Of a stretch of 64,000 nt of DNA, positions 22,145-37,887 are shown one piece after another. The position numbers and the translations under genes were made by a program. The notes under the pieces were generated by a model, which worked only from the letters and a program-made list of their open reading frames with translations, ran no database searches and had not been told where the DNA came from. Where the stretch lies: contig CM049321.1 of assembly GCA_026874595.1 (NCBI GenBank), forward strand, positions 1,176,479-1,240,478. The letters are read 5' to 3'. Origin of the DNA: Sipunculus nudus (Eukaryota > Annelida > Sipuncula > Golfingiida > Sipunculidae). How positions within the stretch are numbered: position 1 is the stretch's first letter; every line of letters begins with the position of its first letter.

Positions 22145-23768
22145 TCAGCAAAAATGATATAATTTTGCATTATCGCAGTCATATTTATTGCAGTTTTTAG
22201 TACATTTAAAGAGGTCGGTTTTACTGCGTATGTCTCTGTTCCTTTCAGTTACATGTTTCCTCTTCGGTGTCCCAGACCTAGAATATGATAAAAAACATAA
22301 AAACCAAAATTGTATATTGTTCTTTGATTTTCGTCCCGTTTGATAATATTTAATAGTACTGCTGAAACGCAACCTTAAACGTGTTTTATTTAAATTTAAG
22401 GATGTAGTGTTAACCCATTGGGGATTACATAATATTATGACCGTGATTGACCATGAGAATAACCTCCACTCTCAGTTACGAAAATTATAAAATACAGAAC
22501 GACATGTCTAAACCTAATAGGTTTAGCTTCATGAAAAGTATATTTGGCAATGATGAGACGGGTAACCAAACAAAGATACCAATGATTTCTTAATATATCA
22601 AAGTTATGTTATAAGTATTGTTACATGTTTAACGGGTAAATCCCTATTTCTTATATCAGTTATCTCAGCTAATCAGTTATAACCCAGCTCTGGCAATATA
22701 ATATAGTATAATACAAAGCAACAGAAAATAAAATACCATTACTTCCTCGTATGAAATAATGTACAAATAACATATGATGACAGAAACAAATACTGAGAAA
22801 AGATAACCTCAGGTAAATTATTTGAAGCTGTGTTTTCCTAACTATCTTGCTTTCCTAGTCACTCGTGTAAACCAAGTTAGTTACCGCTATCAAGTGCCCA
22901 GGGGATCAATTTATCACGTTTATCTTTTCGGAAAGTGTCAGCTCTCTGACAGACAAATGGCGATGTTGGAGGCTTCCGATTGAGAGTAAACAACTATTAT
23001 TGTTGAGGAATGGGTTTTACTCAATGCTTCTGAAGCGTTGACATTTATGGACTAGGTGATGTCTAACATCAGCATATGTTCAGTCATGAATAAGTAGAGA
23101 TTATAATGAGTACAGAGTACAAAACGAGGTCGAAAAGTATCAGGATATATGATGTAGGGTGTGCTTAGCCACAATGTGCAGGGAGGGTAAAAAAATCTCC
23201 TTGTAAAAGGAAGTCGGAATTATAGCCATGTCAAATAGACATATTTATATCAACAACAATAATATATTAAGTGATAAAGGAAGTCACTAAAATTCTTGAG
23301 CATTTTCAAGTGAAATACTTGCAAATGTCGTAACATCTTGAAAGACATGGTCTATTTCTACGAAACTGAAGTGCTCCCAAAAATATATAATTTAAAATGG
23401 TGATATCTGTACGACAACATTAATATCAAACATATTATATTCAGTAAACTTAACAAAAGCTTAAGCTTTGTGTGCAAAAGTACCATCTTGTACATGTTTT
23501 GTACCTCCGTTTTCTTCTGACAGCTTCTTTAAATAATCGGGTAAGATTTGTTCTTAAGCATTCTGAATTAGTTTAATTCATAATAGTTACATTCGTCCAT
23601 CAGGATCTGATCGATCTATGAACTAGATTTATTTGTTAACCGTACACCAAACAAAAATATCTTACGGTCCAGGCTGTGTTGTCGGTGAAATGTAAATATA
23701 AAGAGGGCACTTTAGCAGAATGCTCAAGTATGCTATCCTAAGATTAGGAAATCGATATGACTTATGAT

Positions 23769-23817
<49 letters not shown>

Positions 23818-26800
23818 GTTAGAGCATAAGGTTAATAGGACATTATGAGGATTTTCTGCATGAAACCTGTCCCAGCAATATCTCAATTTCCTCTATTATC
23901 TACTTTCCTACCTCTGCCTTTTCCCGAGACAGCTTGTCAGAAAACATTCCAATAATGCAATCACAATAACTGATCCAGTGATACCGTTTAGGGCATAGAT
24001 GATCAACCAATGAGAACCTAGAACGTAATAAACAAGAAAAATCCAGTTTTTCATGATCTATAGACGAAATATTGAAATTTGAATCTGGAATTAAAAAGAA
24101 AATAGCTTTGTGTTTCCTAGTTATGTTGTTCACCGGAGCTGTTTTTATATTCTAGAGATATTTAAGAAAAATGTAACATACGTTACGCTTATTCTTTCAA
24201 TAACTGTACAAGTCATTTGATATTTTAAAAAAGTGTTTGCAAAGACATTAAACCTGTTCACAGAAATTTGTATAGGTTCCAGATTTTTATCTATTCGTAC
24301 AAATACAGTAATAACCCGCCTTGCGGCCACATCACAATTTTGACAAACCCATCATTACGAACACTTTTGTTAGTCCCGATTTTATGATCCAGGTTACTTA
24401 GAATTTTAAAAATACGACCACTCCTATATTATTTGGTCAGTCCCAAAGGTGGTCGTTATTATGCGGTTTCACTGTAGTTATATTCGTTAAATAGTGAATG
24501 TATATGTGATATACTTATGAAGAATTTTGTCCCTGGTTATCTACCCCCTTTGAATGTTTTTCCCCTTGAAAAAGAAGGAGTTTCCTACATTACCAGACAA
24601 GAGCATTTATTAAAAACCTAGGGAGTATACACAAATATTGAAATTTGAATCTGCAAATGAAAGAGAATAGCTTTGTAGTTTTGTGTTATCTACAGTTATT
24701 TGTTCTTCGGAGTTGTTTATATATTCTAGAGATATTTAAGAAACATGTAACTTACATCTCGCTTATTCTTTCAATAACTGTAACAAGTCATTTGATATTC
24801 AAAAATACCATTCTGTTTGCAGAGACATTAACTCTGTTCACAAAAATGTGTATAGGTTCCCAATTTTTATCTATTCGTTCATATAAAGTGAAACCCCGCC
24901 GTAAGACCACCTTACAATCGCGACCAACCAAGTACTCCTACCCCCATATTACGACCAATTTGGTCAGTTCCCAAGTTTTTCGTTTTAGGGGAGTTCCACT
25001 GTACTTATTCTCGTGAAATAGTGAATGTATATGTGATATACTTATAGAGAATTTTGTCCCTGTTAACACCTTCCTTTAAATGTTTCTGCCCTCGAAAAAA
25101 AGGGGTTTCCTACATCACCAGACAAAAGCATTTAATAACAACCTAGGAACAAAACTCATTTATAAACTACAAATAGAGTATAGTAGGCACAGTTTATGTA
25201 AAAATAGGACAGGTATCTAAAGTAAAACTAAGCAAAGTTAATAGAACAACGGTTTCTCGTAGTACCTATTTCAGCTTTTGTCAATGAGTGAAATGTTTCT
25301 TCGGAACTTCCATGTGTAGACGGTGCTTCCGGTTCTGTTGTTGACATATGATTCACCATGACATCTGAGGGTTTTAATGAACTGTTTTCAAATGGATCTG
25401 AAGAGAGGTAATTGCATATCTTCACTACGATCGTCTAAATTTCTGTGGAATTGAAATATCTCAGCGTATTCACGAACGCAGGTTTAATAAGTAAAAGAGA
25501 TTAAAAGGGATAAATCAATTTTTATTTCAAATACTTTAATTGCAGAGGGTGCTTGTTCATAACCCCAGATATTATAAATTCTATCTCTTTTCCCATAGCC
25601 TTTGCTTTGAAGCCCAGCCACCAAGTGATATTTCAACATGATATGACAAAAAAAAATATATGTTTTTGACAAGTCAAATCACTTGTGATTGCTTATGGTC
25701 ACGGACAATCGGTCCAATTTTGGAATTTTACCCTATAGACATACCTGGTTAGTACTACAATCATAATATGCCTCTATGCCTAGCTATCGCTCATAGGTAT
25801 AGACCGACCATCATATAACTACCTATGATCAGTCTTTGAGAGCATGTAGCTCCAGTCACAAAATCTTAAAACCATTATGTAGGTTGACCGCTTAGAGGAC
25901 TATCAAAAACTAGCAGGCGAGTTCACGGCACTCATCCGCTAATCACAAGTGTCACGATAACTTCCTAGAGGTTATATTTATAGATTACTCGAAAAAAATC
26001 CCTCATTCCACAAGCATATGAAGAGGACTGGTCTACCAGTTCAACCAAAATAGCTCCTAATGATGAAATTAAAGTTGAAACAGGAACAGAGATGTCCTAC
26101 TTCTGTGAAATTCCTTTAGAAAAGGGAAAAAGCAGTGAGCATGTAGCTCCAGTCACAAAAACTTAAAACCACTATGTAGGTTGACCGCTCGGAAGAGGCT
26201 ATGAAAGGTGTTTTGGTTGCGTCAGCGTTCCGAGAAAGAATTTTAGGTGGCTCCTCGCGTTTATGTTTATACCCTTTGGTTAGAAAGGTTTGTTGTCCCA
26301 TTGTCCTACGGCTAATTAAGCTAGAAGATTAAAAAGTGTTTCTCAGATGTGGACAACCATTCAAGGACCCATTGGTGAAACCTACCAGCCGTATAAATAC
26401 CACAACAAGTGACCCATGGTTCATGACGCTCAGCTGTAATTGACAAGTGTACCTCTGAAGCATGTATCAATTATTGATTCTTTAATCTGGCAAAAAATTG
26501 ATAAGTAACCCTGAACAATGGCTAGAATGACTTCTAGATGTTCAAAAACATGTTTTTTCATAGTTCTTGGTATATAGGTAACGGGGAAAAAGATTTTACT
26601 GGGAACTCACTAGATGCTAACTTAGAAGTTTCTATTTCACACTGCTATGACTTGTGTTCATCTGACTTATAGGGTACTCAAATCATGCTGTTTCACACAA
26701 TTCACAGCATACAGGTCACAGTGACCTTAATAACCGAGGACTTCCCTGGATTTCACATTAGAAGATTTTATGACTAACAGATCATCTGACCTATGGGGTG

Positions 26801-28600
26801 CTCAAATATTATTTTTGCTATAGAGCACAGAATAAAGGTTTCAGTGACCTTATTTAATATCTCTAAGGGCTTCTAATTTAAGTCAGCATTACTTAATAAT
26901 TTCTTAGATTTGCTAAGGACCTCCCTGGATGTACAGTTAGTAGGTTTTAGGTTTAACAGGATTAAATATATTTCCTGTGTTTTGACATAGTGCATTATAT
27001 TTGAGCCCATAACTTCAATAATTTAAGCAATAGTGACCTGATTTATTGTAAGTACATAGAAATATTATGCAGAATTTGTAATGTAAAACAAGAATACAAT
27101 TACCCCAGTGGTTTTTATAATGGGCAGTTTTGAAGTTAAAGAATAGGTTTGTACTGGAAAACGGAGGTTTTCGCCTAATTCCTCAAAGCAACGAAGTCGT
27201 AGTGACCGATTTGTGTATTGTGGTTTGGTAGGATAACTTGGGGACGTCTCACTGGATGTAAAATTTTAGATCCGTAGGTCCGACGGTTTCAAAACGGGAA
27301 CTGTTAACGGACGAACGGGCCGGACGGACAAAAGGAAAAGGATCATCCCTGTAGCTCAGATGACTTATTATCACCTGAGCTAAAAACACTCATGTTCAGT
27401 GAGTTGACGGGACATTTTGCCTGTCAAACAGAATTCTAGCCGATGAAAATGATAATAAACACAACCACCTCTTAAATCCGATAAAGTTTTTCAAAGGTCT
27501 TTTAAAACTTCCGGCTCTCACTGAGTGGTTAGCTAGTCGTAAAGTATGTGGGAACCAAATCTTTGCATGTTGTCACCGCTACTGTGTTAGCCAGGCAAAA
27601 TTAAAAGCACGTCACGACAACCGCCTACTTTTTGTGACTAGTCGTAATTGCAGTTTAGGCGAGACAGTGCCTTAAAGTGGTTAATAGCGACATTGCTCCT
27701 AAAAGGCTATTTTACTCTAAAAGATTTAGACAGTACATTAGATTGCGACAAATAAATTTTCTACTGTGCACAAAACATCAATAAAACAGTTACAAGACAA
27801 AGTACATGAACAATGAATGAATACTTACAATTAAAACATAAAACTGGGTGTTTTTCATCGCACAAGGCGGGTTCCCACATCACACCGTCGTTTATGACAG
27901 ACACCACTGCGCAGGAGCCTCCATCATACCTGTGCCACCGGTAAGACCTTGCAATATCAGATTCTTCGGAGAAATATCCACATAATATAAACATTTTACA
28001 TAATATGTAAAATATATATGCATACATGTTTCTGAAGACGTTTGAAACATTCACATTTCCATATTCCAGTATGTTAACAACATTTATATCTGCCCCCGGG
28101 CTAAAATTTAAATCCCAAACCAGTAGGGTCAATAACAATAAATCACAATTTCAACTTTTCTTCTTTCATGTTACGTCTTATAAATAGTTGTGAACTACTG
28201 TTTCCAGGGAACTTCGTCGTTTATACATATGTATCGTACAGCTAGGAAAAATTTAAACAGATTGCAACAAATGATATTACGAACAAATGAATAAATATTT
28301 CGAATTTTATAGTTAAACCAATAAATTTAATTTACATATTAGATCATGGAAAACTTACTTCCCCTAGGCAATAATAAATTCCATCTGGCTCTGGCTAACC
28401 CAATCCATACTTCTTTACAGTTTTCATTGGTAAGTGTTTTGTTCAATACGTGATCTGGCTGAACTGATAGCTTCATATTGTCCCTGAAGCAACTTGAACT
28501 TGCGTCATACCAGTTCAGCTTTTTACAATGAATCGATAAGCAAACACCGCCGTAACACCGACCTGAGGGACAACCCCCGCATCCTGAAGAAACACATCCA

Positions 28601-28661
<61 letters not shown>

Positions 28662-29786
28662 TTATAAAATCGCACAAAATAATGGAAAAAATACACAGCA
28701 GAGCTTTTCTTAGAATATGACATGAATGTTGATGAATTTATAAAAACGAAATAGCCCTTACCTTTTCTCTCGCAAATATATCCATCTACTCTTTTTGAAC
28801 ATTCTGTTGCATATAATCCCTACAGCCTCAGAGCAGCACAATCCATATTATTCCGCTCAGATCTTCTAATCTTATCTATGATAAGAAAAACAAAGTCTAT
28901 ATCATGTTGGGGTTAGTGATAAATCCTTAAAGACATCTAACATTTGGAAGAACAAAATCAAAATAAAAAATCTTTCTCCCGAATGAATCATTTAACATAC
29001 TATAATTAGTAAAATTTCTCATTCATTGCCATCATTTTTGTTTGTAATTTAGTTCCAACTTTTTGCGCCTGATGCTTTGTTCAACTATTATTTAAAGTCT
29101 CGATAGGGCATAAACTTAAATACCGCGTTTACACCCGTCAATATACGACTAAGGTTCTGTTTCCTCCCGTCGTAATCAAAGTTAAGGATATTTGGTTATA
29201 CCATGCCATTCGGTAAAAAAAGACATATACAGTTCTTTATTGGTTGTATTTTGCCAGTTACAAAACTTTCCACCTTATCCCCTGTCAAACATTTTGACAA
29301 CCGGCTATGTAGAGAATAAACCCAAATACCGTGTTTTCGCCCATCTATATATAACCATTGCTCTGTTTCCACACGCCGTAATCCAAACCAGGCTTTATTT
29401 AACCCAAGACTTCGCAATGTCTTCTGTATTTTACCAAGGTTTCCTCTCCCTTGTTCAATAGGCAGTAACTTCCCTTGCTCTTTGTATTTTCCGTGTGCTT
29501 TGCTAAATGTCTGTGAGGTACTTTCAAAAGTGTTGGCCCCTGAAATATATGGCAGAAAAGGTATGAAAGAAATTTAAAGCGAGAAAATTCAATTCTACAC
29601 ATTCAAAAAAACGTCCGTGTATGCAATCAATCTTCCTGCAGCGAAATTAAACGAAACAGGACTGCAGCTTTTGTCTGTATGGTCAATATGTTTTATATAA
29701 TATTCGTAAATTTTCTTACCAAGAATAATGTGGGTGGCGAAGACATATTTGAGACAGTACAGTGATAGAATAGCCCTTAGCACCAT
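22145..29786 (-). CDS. Copy D: two-CTLD gene with CTLD1 Cys41-to-Tyr
   Basis: Exons are 29720-29786, 29274-29539, 28762-28819, 28359-28583, 27829-27963, 25266-25397, 23912-24057 and 22145-22277. At 29485 a plus-strand c-to-t change turns TGC into TAC in exon 2, so HGKCKEQ becomes HGKYKEQ. Cys41 is the first canonical CTLD cysteine and normally pairs with the last (Cys127), so CTLD1 of this copy should lack one disulfide. Otherwise it matches the central subtype (MVLRAILSLY, tail ending FC). Confidence 0.76.
23772..23815. repeat. (TA)n tract, intron 7, unit 3
   Basis: 44 bases. Confidence 0.95.
28606..28658. repeat. (TA)n tract, intron 3, unit 4
   Basis: 53 bases. Confidence 0.95.
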
Positions 29787-30233
29787 TTTTATAAAGAATG
29801 ATGGCGTGGTCAGAGAGAAAAAGGAAGTAACGAATATATATACAGCTTTAATATATATGAGGTTAACGTCCGGGTGTAAAGATAAACGACACCCTATCAA
29901 AACCAGCATAATAACTCGGGTTGCCAAAAAAAGGATAATAGGGAAATTATCTACATATTAGCATTATTTACATTTTCATTAGGTTCAACTTTAGAGAAAA
30001 TAACCAATGATGGAATGATTATATAAACTATATTGTTTCTGGATAATTGTTTTATAAAAAAATCAATCTTGTCAAATCAATAAAGAAACTTCATCTATAT
30101 TGATGTCACAAGTTCACGTGATATTTAAAAGAAAGATGTTCTTAACATATTTTAATCCGGACGAAAAATGTCCATATCCTGTCACTGAAAACTACTTTGA
30201 CTATTCTGTTAGGAAAACATGCGATAATCAACA
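29787..30233 (-). promoter_or_regulatory. Intergenic spacer D/E
   Basis: Equivalent spacer in unit 4, upstream of copy D and downstream of the copy E stop. Confidence 0.38.
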
Positions 30234-31857
30234 TCAGCAAAAATGATATAATTTTGCATTATCGCAGTCATATTTATTGCAGTTTTTAGTACATTTAAAG
30301 AGGTCGGTTTTACTGCGTATGTCTCTGTTCCTTTCAGTTACATGTTTCCTCTTCGGTGTCCCAGACCTAGAATATGATAAAAAACATAAAAACCAAAATT
30401 GTATATTGTTCTTTGATTTTCGTCCCGTTTGATAATATTTAATAGTACTGCTGAAACGCAACCTTAAACGTGTTTTATTTAAATTTAAGGGTGTAGTGTT
30501 AACCCATTGGGGATTACATAATATTATGACCGTGATTGACCATGAGAATAACCTCCACTCTCAGTTACGAAAATTATAAAATACAGAACGACATGTCTAA
30601 ACCTAATAGGTTTAGCTTCATGAAAAGTATATTTGGCAATGATGAGACGGGTAACCAAACAAAGATACCAATGATTTCTTAATATATCAAAGTTATGTTA
30701 TAAGTATTGTTACATGTTTAACGGGTAAATCCCTATTTCTTATATCAGTTATCTCAGCTAATCAGTTATAACCCAGCTCTGGCAATATAATATAGTATAA
30801 TACAAAGCAACAGAAAATAAAATACCATTACTTCCTCGTATGAAATAATGTACAAATAACATATGATGACAGAAACAAATACTGAGAAAAGATAACCTCA
30901 GGTAAATTATTTGAAGCTGTGTTTTCCTAACTATCTTGCTTTCCTAGTCACTCGTGTAAACCAAGTTAGTTACCGCTATCAAGTGCCCAGGGGATCAATT
31001 TATCACGTTTATCTTTTCGGAAAGTGTCAGCTCTCTGACAGACAAATGGCGATGTTGGAGGCTTCCGATTGAGAGTAAACAACTATTATTGTTGAGGAAT
31101 GGGTTTTACTCAATGCTTCTGAAGCGTTGACATTTATGGACTAGGTGATGTCTAACATCAGCATATGTTCAGTCATGAATAAGTAGAGATTATAATGAGT
31201 ACAGAGTACAAAACGAGGTCGAAAAGTATCAGGATATATGATGTAGGGTGTGCTTAGCCACAATGTGCAGGGAGGGTAAAAAAATCTCCTTGTAAAAGGA
31301 AGTCGGAATTATAGCCATGTCAAATAGACATATTTATATCAACAACAATAATATATTAAGTGATAAAGGAAGTCACTAAAATTCTTGAGCATTTTCAAGT
31401 GAAATACTTGCAAATGTCGTAACATCTTGAAAGACATGGTCTATTTCTACGAAACTGAAGTGCTCCCAAAAATATATAATTTAAAATGGTGATATCTGTA
31501 CGACAACATTAATATCAAACATATTATATTCAGTAAACTTAACAAAAGCTTAAGCTTTGTGTGCAAAAGTACCATCTTGTACATGTTTTGTACCTCCGTT
31601 TTCTTCTGACAGCTTCTTTAAATAATCGGGTAAGATTTGTTCTTAAGCATTCTGAATTAGTTTAATTCATAATAGTTACATTCGTCCATCAGGATCTGAT
31701 CGATCTATGAACTAGATTTATTTGTTAACCGTACACCAAACAAAAATATCTTACGGTCCAGGCTGTGTTGTCGGTGAAATGTAAATATAAAGAGGGCACT
31801 TTAGCAGAATGCTCAAGTATGCTATCCTAAGATTAGGAAATCGATATGACTTATGAT

Positions 31858-31916
<59 letters not shown>

Positions 31917-34900
31917 GTTAGAGCATAAGGTTAATAGGACATTATGAGGATTTTCTGCATGAAACCTGTCCCAGCAATATCTCAATTTCCTCTATTATCT
32001 ACTTTCCTACCTCTGCCTTTTCCCGAGACAGCTTGTCAGAAAACATTCCAATAATGCAATCACAATAACTGATCCAGTGATACCGTTTAGGGCATAGATG
32101 ATCAACCAATGAGAACCTAGAACGTAATAAACAAGAAAAATCCAGTTTTTCATGATCTATAGACGAAATATTGAAATTTGAATCTGGAATTAAAAAGAAA
32201 ATAGCTTTGTGTTTCCTTGTTATGTTGTTCACCGGAGCTGTTTTTATATTCTAGAGATATTTAAGAAAAATGTAACATACGTTACGCTTATTCTTTCAAT
32301 AACTGTACAAGTCATTTGATATTTTAAAAAAGTGTTTGCAAAGACATTAAACCTGTTCACAGAAATTTGTATAGGTTCCAGATTTTTATCTATTCGTACA
32401 AATACAGTAATAACCCGCCTTGCGGCCACATCACAATTTTGACAAACCCATCATTACGAACACTTTTGTTAGTCCCGATTTTATGATCCAGGTTACTTAG
32501 AATTTTAAAAATACGACCACTCCTATATTATTTGGTCAGTCCCAAAGGTGGTCGTTATTATGCGGTTTCACTGTAGTTATATTCGTTAAATAGTGAATGT
32601 ATATGTGATATACTTATGAAGAATTTTGTCCCTGGTTATCTACCCCCTTTGAATGTTTTTCCCCTTGAAAAAGAAGGAGTTTCCTACATTACCAGACAAG
32701 AGCATTTATTAAAAACCTAGGGAGTATACACAAATATTGAAATTTGAATCTGCAAATGAAAGAGAATAGCTTTGTAGTTTTGTGTTATCTACAGTTATTT
32801 GTTCTTCGGAGTTGTTTATATATTCTAGAGATATTTAAGAAACATGTAACTTACATCTCGCTTATTCTTTCAATAACTGTAACAAGTCATTTGATATTCA
32901 AAAATACCATTCTGTTTGCAGAGACATTAACTCTGTTCACAAAAATGTGTATAGGTTCCCAATTTTTATCTATTCGTTCATATAAAGTGAAACCCCGCCG
33001 TAAGACCACCTTACAATTGCGACCAACCAAGTACTCCTACCCCCATATTACGACCAATTTGGTCAGTTCCCAAGTTTTTCGTTTTGGGGGAGTTCCACTG
33101 TACTTATTCTCGTGAAATAGTGAATGTATATGTGATATACTTATAGAGAATTTTGTCCCTGTTAACACCTTCCTTTAAATGTTTCTGCCCTCGAAAAAAA
33201 GGGGTTTCCTACATCACCAGACAAAAGCATTTAATAACAACCTAGGAACAAAACTCATTTATAAACTACAAATAGAGTATAGTAGGCACAGTTTATGTAA
33301 AAATAGGACAGGTATCTAAAGTAAAACTAAGCAAAGTTAATAGAACAACGGTTTCTCGTAGTACCTATTTCAGCTTTTGTCAATGAGTGAAATGTTTCTT
33401 CGGAACTTCCATGTGTAGACGGTGCTTCCGGTTCTGTTGTTGACATATGATTCACCATGACATCTGAGGGTTTTAATGAACTGTTTTCAAATGGATCTGA
33501 AGAGAGGTAATTGCATATCTTCACTACGATCGTCTAAATTTCTGTGGAATTGAAATATCTCAGCGTATTCACGAACGCAGGTTTAATAAGTAAAAGAGAT
33601 TAAAAGGGATAAATCAATTTTTATTTCAAATACTTTAATTGCAGAGGGTGCTTGTTCATAACCCCAGATATTATAAATTCTATCTCTTTTCCCATAGCCT
33701 TTGCTTTGAAGCCCAGCCACCAAGTGATATTTCAACATGATATGACAAAAAAAAATATATGTTTTTGACAAGTCAAATCACTTGTGATTGCTTATGGTCA
33801 CGGACAATCGGTCCAATTTTGGAATTTTACCCTATAGACATACCTGGTTAGTACTACAATCATAATATGCCTCTATGCCTAGCTATCGCTCATAGGTATA
33901 GACCGACCATCATATAACTACCTATGATCAGTCTTTGAGAGCATGTAGCTCCAGTCACAAAATCTTAAAACCATTATGTAGGTTGACCGCTTAGAGGACT
34001 ATCAAAAACTAGCAGGCGAGTTCACGGCACTCATCCGCTAATCACAAGTGTCACGATAACTTCCTAGAGGTTATATTTATAGATTACTCGAAAAAAATCC
34101 CTCATTCCACAAGCATATGAAGAGGACTGGTCTACCAGTTCAACCAAAATAGCTCCTAATGATGAAATTAAAGTTGAAACAGGAACAGAGATGTCCTACT
34201 TCTGTGAAATTCCTTTAGAAAAGGGAAAAAGCAGTGAGCATGTAGCTCCAGTCACAAAAACTTAAAACCACTATGTAGGTTGACCGCTCGGAAGAGGCTA
34301 TGAAAGGTGTTTTGGTTGCGTCAGCGTTCCGAGAAAGAATTTTAGGTGGCTCCTCGCGTTTATGTTTATACCCTTTGGTTAGAAAGGTTTGTTGTCCCAT
34401 TGTCCTACGGCTAATTAAGCTAGAAGATTAAAAAGTGTTTCTCAGATGTGGACAACCATTCAAGGACCCATTGGTGAAACCTACCAGCCGTATAAATACC
34501 ACAACAAGTGACCCATGGTTCATGACGCTCAGCTGTAATTGACAAGTATACCTCTGAAGCATGTATCAATTATTGATTCTTTAATCTGGCAAAAAATTGA
34601 TAAGTAACCCTGAACAATGGCTAGAATGACTTCTAGATGTTCAAAAACATGTTTTTTCATAGTTCTTGGTATATAGGTAACGGGGAAAAAGATTTTACTG
34701 GGAACTCACTAGATGCTAACTTAGAAGTTTCTATTTCACACTGCTATGACTTGTGTTCATCTGACTTATAGGGTACTCAAATCATGCTGTTTCACACAAT
34801 TCACAGCATACAGGTCACAGTGACCTTAATAACCGAGGACTTCCCTGGATTTCACATTAGAAGATTTTATGACTAACAGATCATCTGACCTATGGGGTGC

Positions 34901-36699
34901 TCAAATATTATTTTTGCTATAGAGCACAGAATAAAGGTTTCAGTGACCTTATTTAATATCTCTAAGGGCTTCTAATTTAAGTCAGCATTACTTAATAATT
35001 TCTTAGATTTGCTAAGGACCTCCCTGGATGTACAGTTAGTAGGTTTTAGGTTTAACAGGATTAAATATATTTCCTGTGTTTTGACATAGTGCATTATATT
35101 TGAGCCCATAACTTCAATAATTTAAGCAATAGTGACCTGATTTATTGTAAGTACATAGAAATATTATGCAGAATTTGTAATGTAAAACAAGAATACAATT
35201 ACCCCAGTGGTTTTTATAATGGGCAGTTTTGAAGTTAAAGAATAGGTTTGTACTGGAAAACGGAGGTTTTCGCCTAATTCCTCAAAGCAACGAAGTCGTA
35301 GTGACCGATTTGTGTATTGTGGTTTGGTAGGATAACTTGGGGACGTCTCACTGGATGTAAAATTTTAGATCCGTAGGTCCGACGGTTTCAAAACGGGAAC
35401 TGTTAACGGACGAACGGGCCGGACGGACAAAAGGAAAAGGATCATCCCTGTAGCTCAGATGACTTATTATCACCTGAGCTAAAAGCACTCATGTTCAGTG
35501 AGTTGACGGGACATTTTGCCTGTCAAACAGAATTCTAGCCGATGAAAATGATAATAAACACAACCACCTCTTAAATCCGATAAAGTTTTTCAAAGGTCTT
35601 TTAAAACTTCCGGCTCTCACTGAGTGGTTAGCTAGTCGTAAAGTATGTGGGAACCAAATCTTTGCATGTTGTCACCGCTACTGTGTTAGCCAGGCAAAAT
35701 TAAAAGCACGTCACGACAACCGCCTACTTTTTGTGACTAGTCGTAATTGCAGTTTAGGCGAGACAGTGCCTTAAAGTGGTTAATAGCGACATTGCTCCTA
35801 AAAGGCTATTTTACTCTAAAAGATTTAGACAGTACATTAGATTGCGACAAATAAATTTTCTACTGTGCACAAAACATCAATAAAACAGTTACAAGACAAA
35901 GTACATGAACAATGAATGAATACTTACAATTAAAACATAAAACTGGGTGTTTTTCATCGCACAAGGCGGGTTCCCACATCACACCGTCGTTTATGACAGA
36001 CACCACTGCGCATGAGCCTCCATCATACCTGTGCCACCGGTAAGACCTTGCAATATCAGATTCTTCGGAGAAATATCCACATAATATAAACATTTTACAT
36101 AATATGTAAAATATATATGCATACATGTTTCTGAAGACGTTTGAAACATTCACATTTCCATATTCCAGTATGTTAACAACATTTATATCTGCCCCCGGGC
36201 TAAAATTTAAATCCCAAACCAGTAGGGTCAATAACAATAAATCACAATTTCAACTTTTCTTCTTTCATGTTACGTCTTATAAATAGTTGTGAACTACTGT
36301 TTCCAGGGAACTTCGTCGTTTTTACATATGTATCGTACAGCTAGGAAAAATTTAAACAGATTGCAACAAATGATATTACGAACAAATGAATAAATATTTC
36401 GAATTTTATAGTTAAACCAATAAATTTAATTTACATATTAGATCATGGAAAACTTACTTCCCCTAGGCAATAATAAATTCCATCTGGCTCTGGCTAACCC
36501 AATCCATACTTCTTTACAGTTTTCATTGGTAAGTGTTTTGTTCAATACGTGATCTGGCTGAACTGATAGCTTCATATTGTCCCTGAAGCAACTTGAACTT
36601 GCGTCATACCAGTTCAGCTTTTTACAATGAATCGATAAGCAAACACCGCCGTAACACCGACCTGAGGGACAACCCCCGCATCCTGAAGAAACACATCCA

Positions 36700-36762
<63 letters not shown>

Positions 36763-37887
36763 TTATAAAATCGCACAAAATAATGGAAAAAATACACAGC
36801 AGAGCTTTTCTTAGAATATGACATGAATGTTGATGAATTTATAAAAACGAAATAGCCCTTACCTTTTCTCTCGCAAATATATCCATCTACTCTTTTTGAA
36901 CATTCTGTTGCATATAATCCCTACAGCCTCAGAGCAGCACAATCCATATTATTCCGCTCAGATCTTCTAATCTTATCTATGATAAGAAAAACAAAGTCTA
37001 TATCATGTTGGGGTTAGTGATAAATCCTTAAAGACATCTAACATTTGGAAGAACAAAATCAAAATAAAAAATCTTTCTCCCGAATGAATCATTTAACATA
37101 CTATAATTAGTAAAATTTCTCATTCATTGCCATCATTTTTGTTTGTAATTTAGTTCCAACTTTTTGCGCCTGATGCTTTGTTCAACTATTATTTAAAGTC
37201 TCGATAGGGCATAAACTTAAATACCGCGTTTACACCCGTCAATATACGACTAAGGTTCTGTTTCCTCCCGTCGTAATCAAAGTTAAGGATATTTGGTTAT
37301 ACCATGCCATTCGGTAAAAAAAGACATATACAGTTCTTTATTGGTTGTATTTTGCCAGTTACAAAACTTTCCACCTTATCCCCTGTCAAACATTTTGACA
37401 ACCGGCTATGTAGAGAATAAACCCAAATACCGTGTTTTCGCCCATCTATATATAACCATTGCTCTGTTTCCACACGCCGTAATCCAAACCAGGCTTTATT
37501 TAACCCAAGACTTCGCAATGTCTTCTGTATTTTACCAAGGTTTCCTCTCCCTTGTTCAATAGGCAGTAACTTCCCTTGCTCTTTGCATTTTCCGTGTGCT
37601 TTGCTAAATGTCTGTGAGGTACTTTCAAAAGTGTTGGCCCCTGAAATATATGGCAGAAAAGGTATGAAAGAAATTTAAAGCGAGAAAATTCAATTCTACA
37701 CATTCAAAAAAACGTCCGTGTATGCAATCAATCTTCCTGCAGCGAAATTAAACGAAACAGGACTGCAGCTTTTGTCTGTATGGTCAATATGTTTTATATA
37801 ATATTCGTAAATTTTCTTACCAAGAATAATGTGGGTGGCGAAGACATATTTGAGACAGTACAGTGATAGAATAGCCCTTAGCACCAT
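30234..37887 (-). CDS. Copy E: two-CTLD membrane receptor-like gene
   Basis: Exons are 37821-37887, 37375-37640, 36863-36920, 36458-36682, 35928-36062, 33365-33496, 32011-32156 and 30234-30366. It belongs to the central subtype, with MVLRAILSLY and a tail ending FC. All exons and splice sites are intact and I see no private coding change; unit 5 differs mainly in intron substitutions and (TA)n length. Confidence 0.78.
31861..31914. repeat. (TA)n tract, intron 7, unit 4
   Basis: 54 bases. Confidence 0.95.
36705..36759. repeat. (TA)n tract, intron 3, unit 5
   Basis: 55 bases. Confidence 0.95.
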
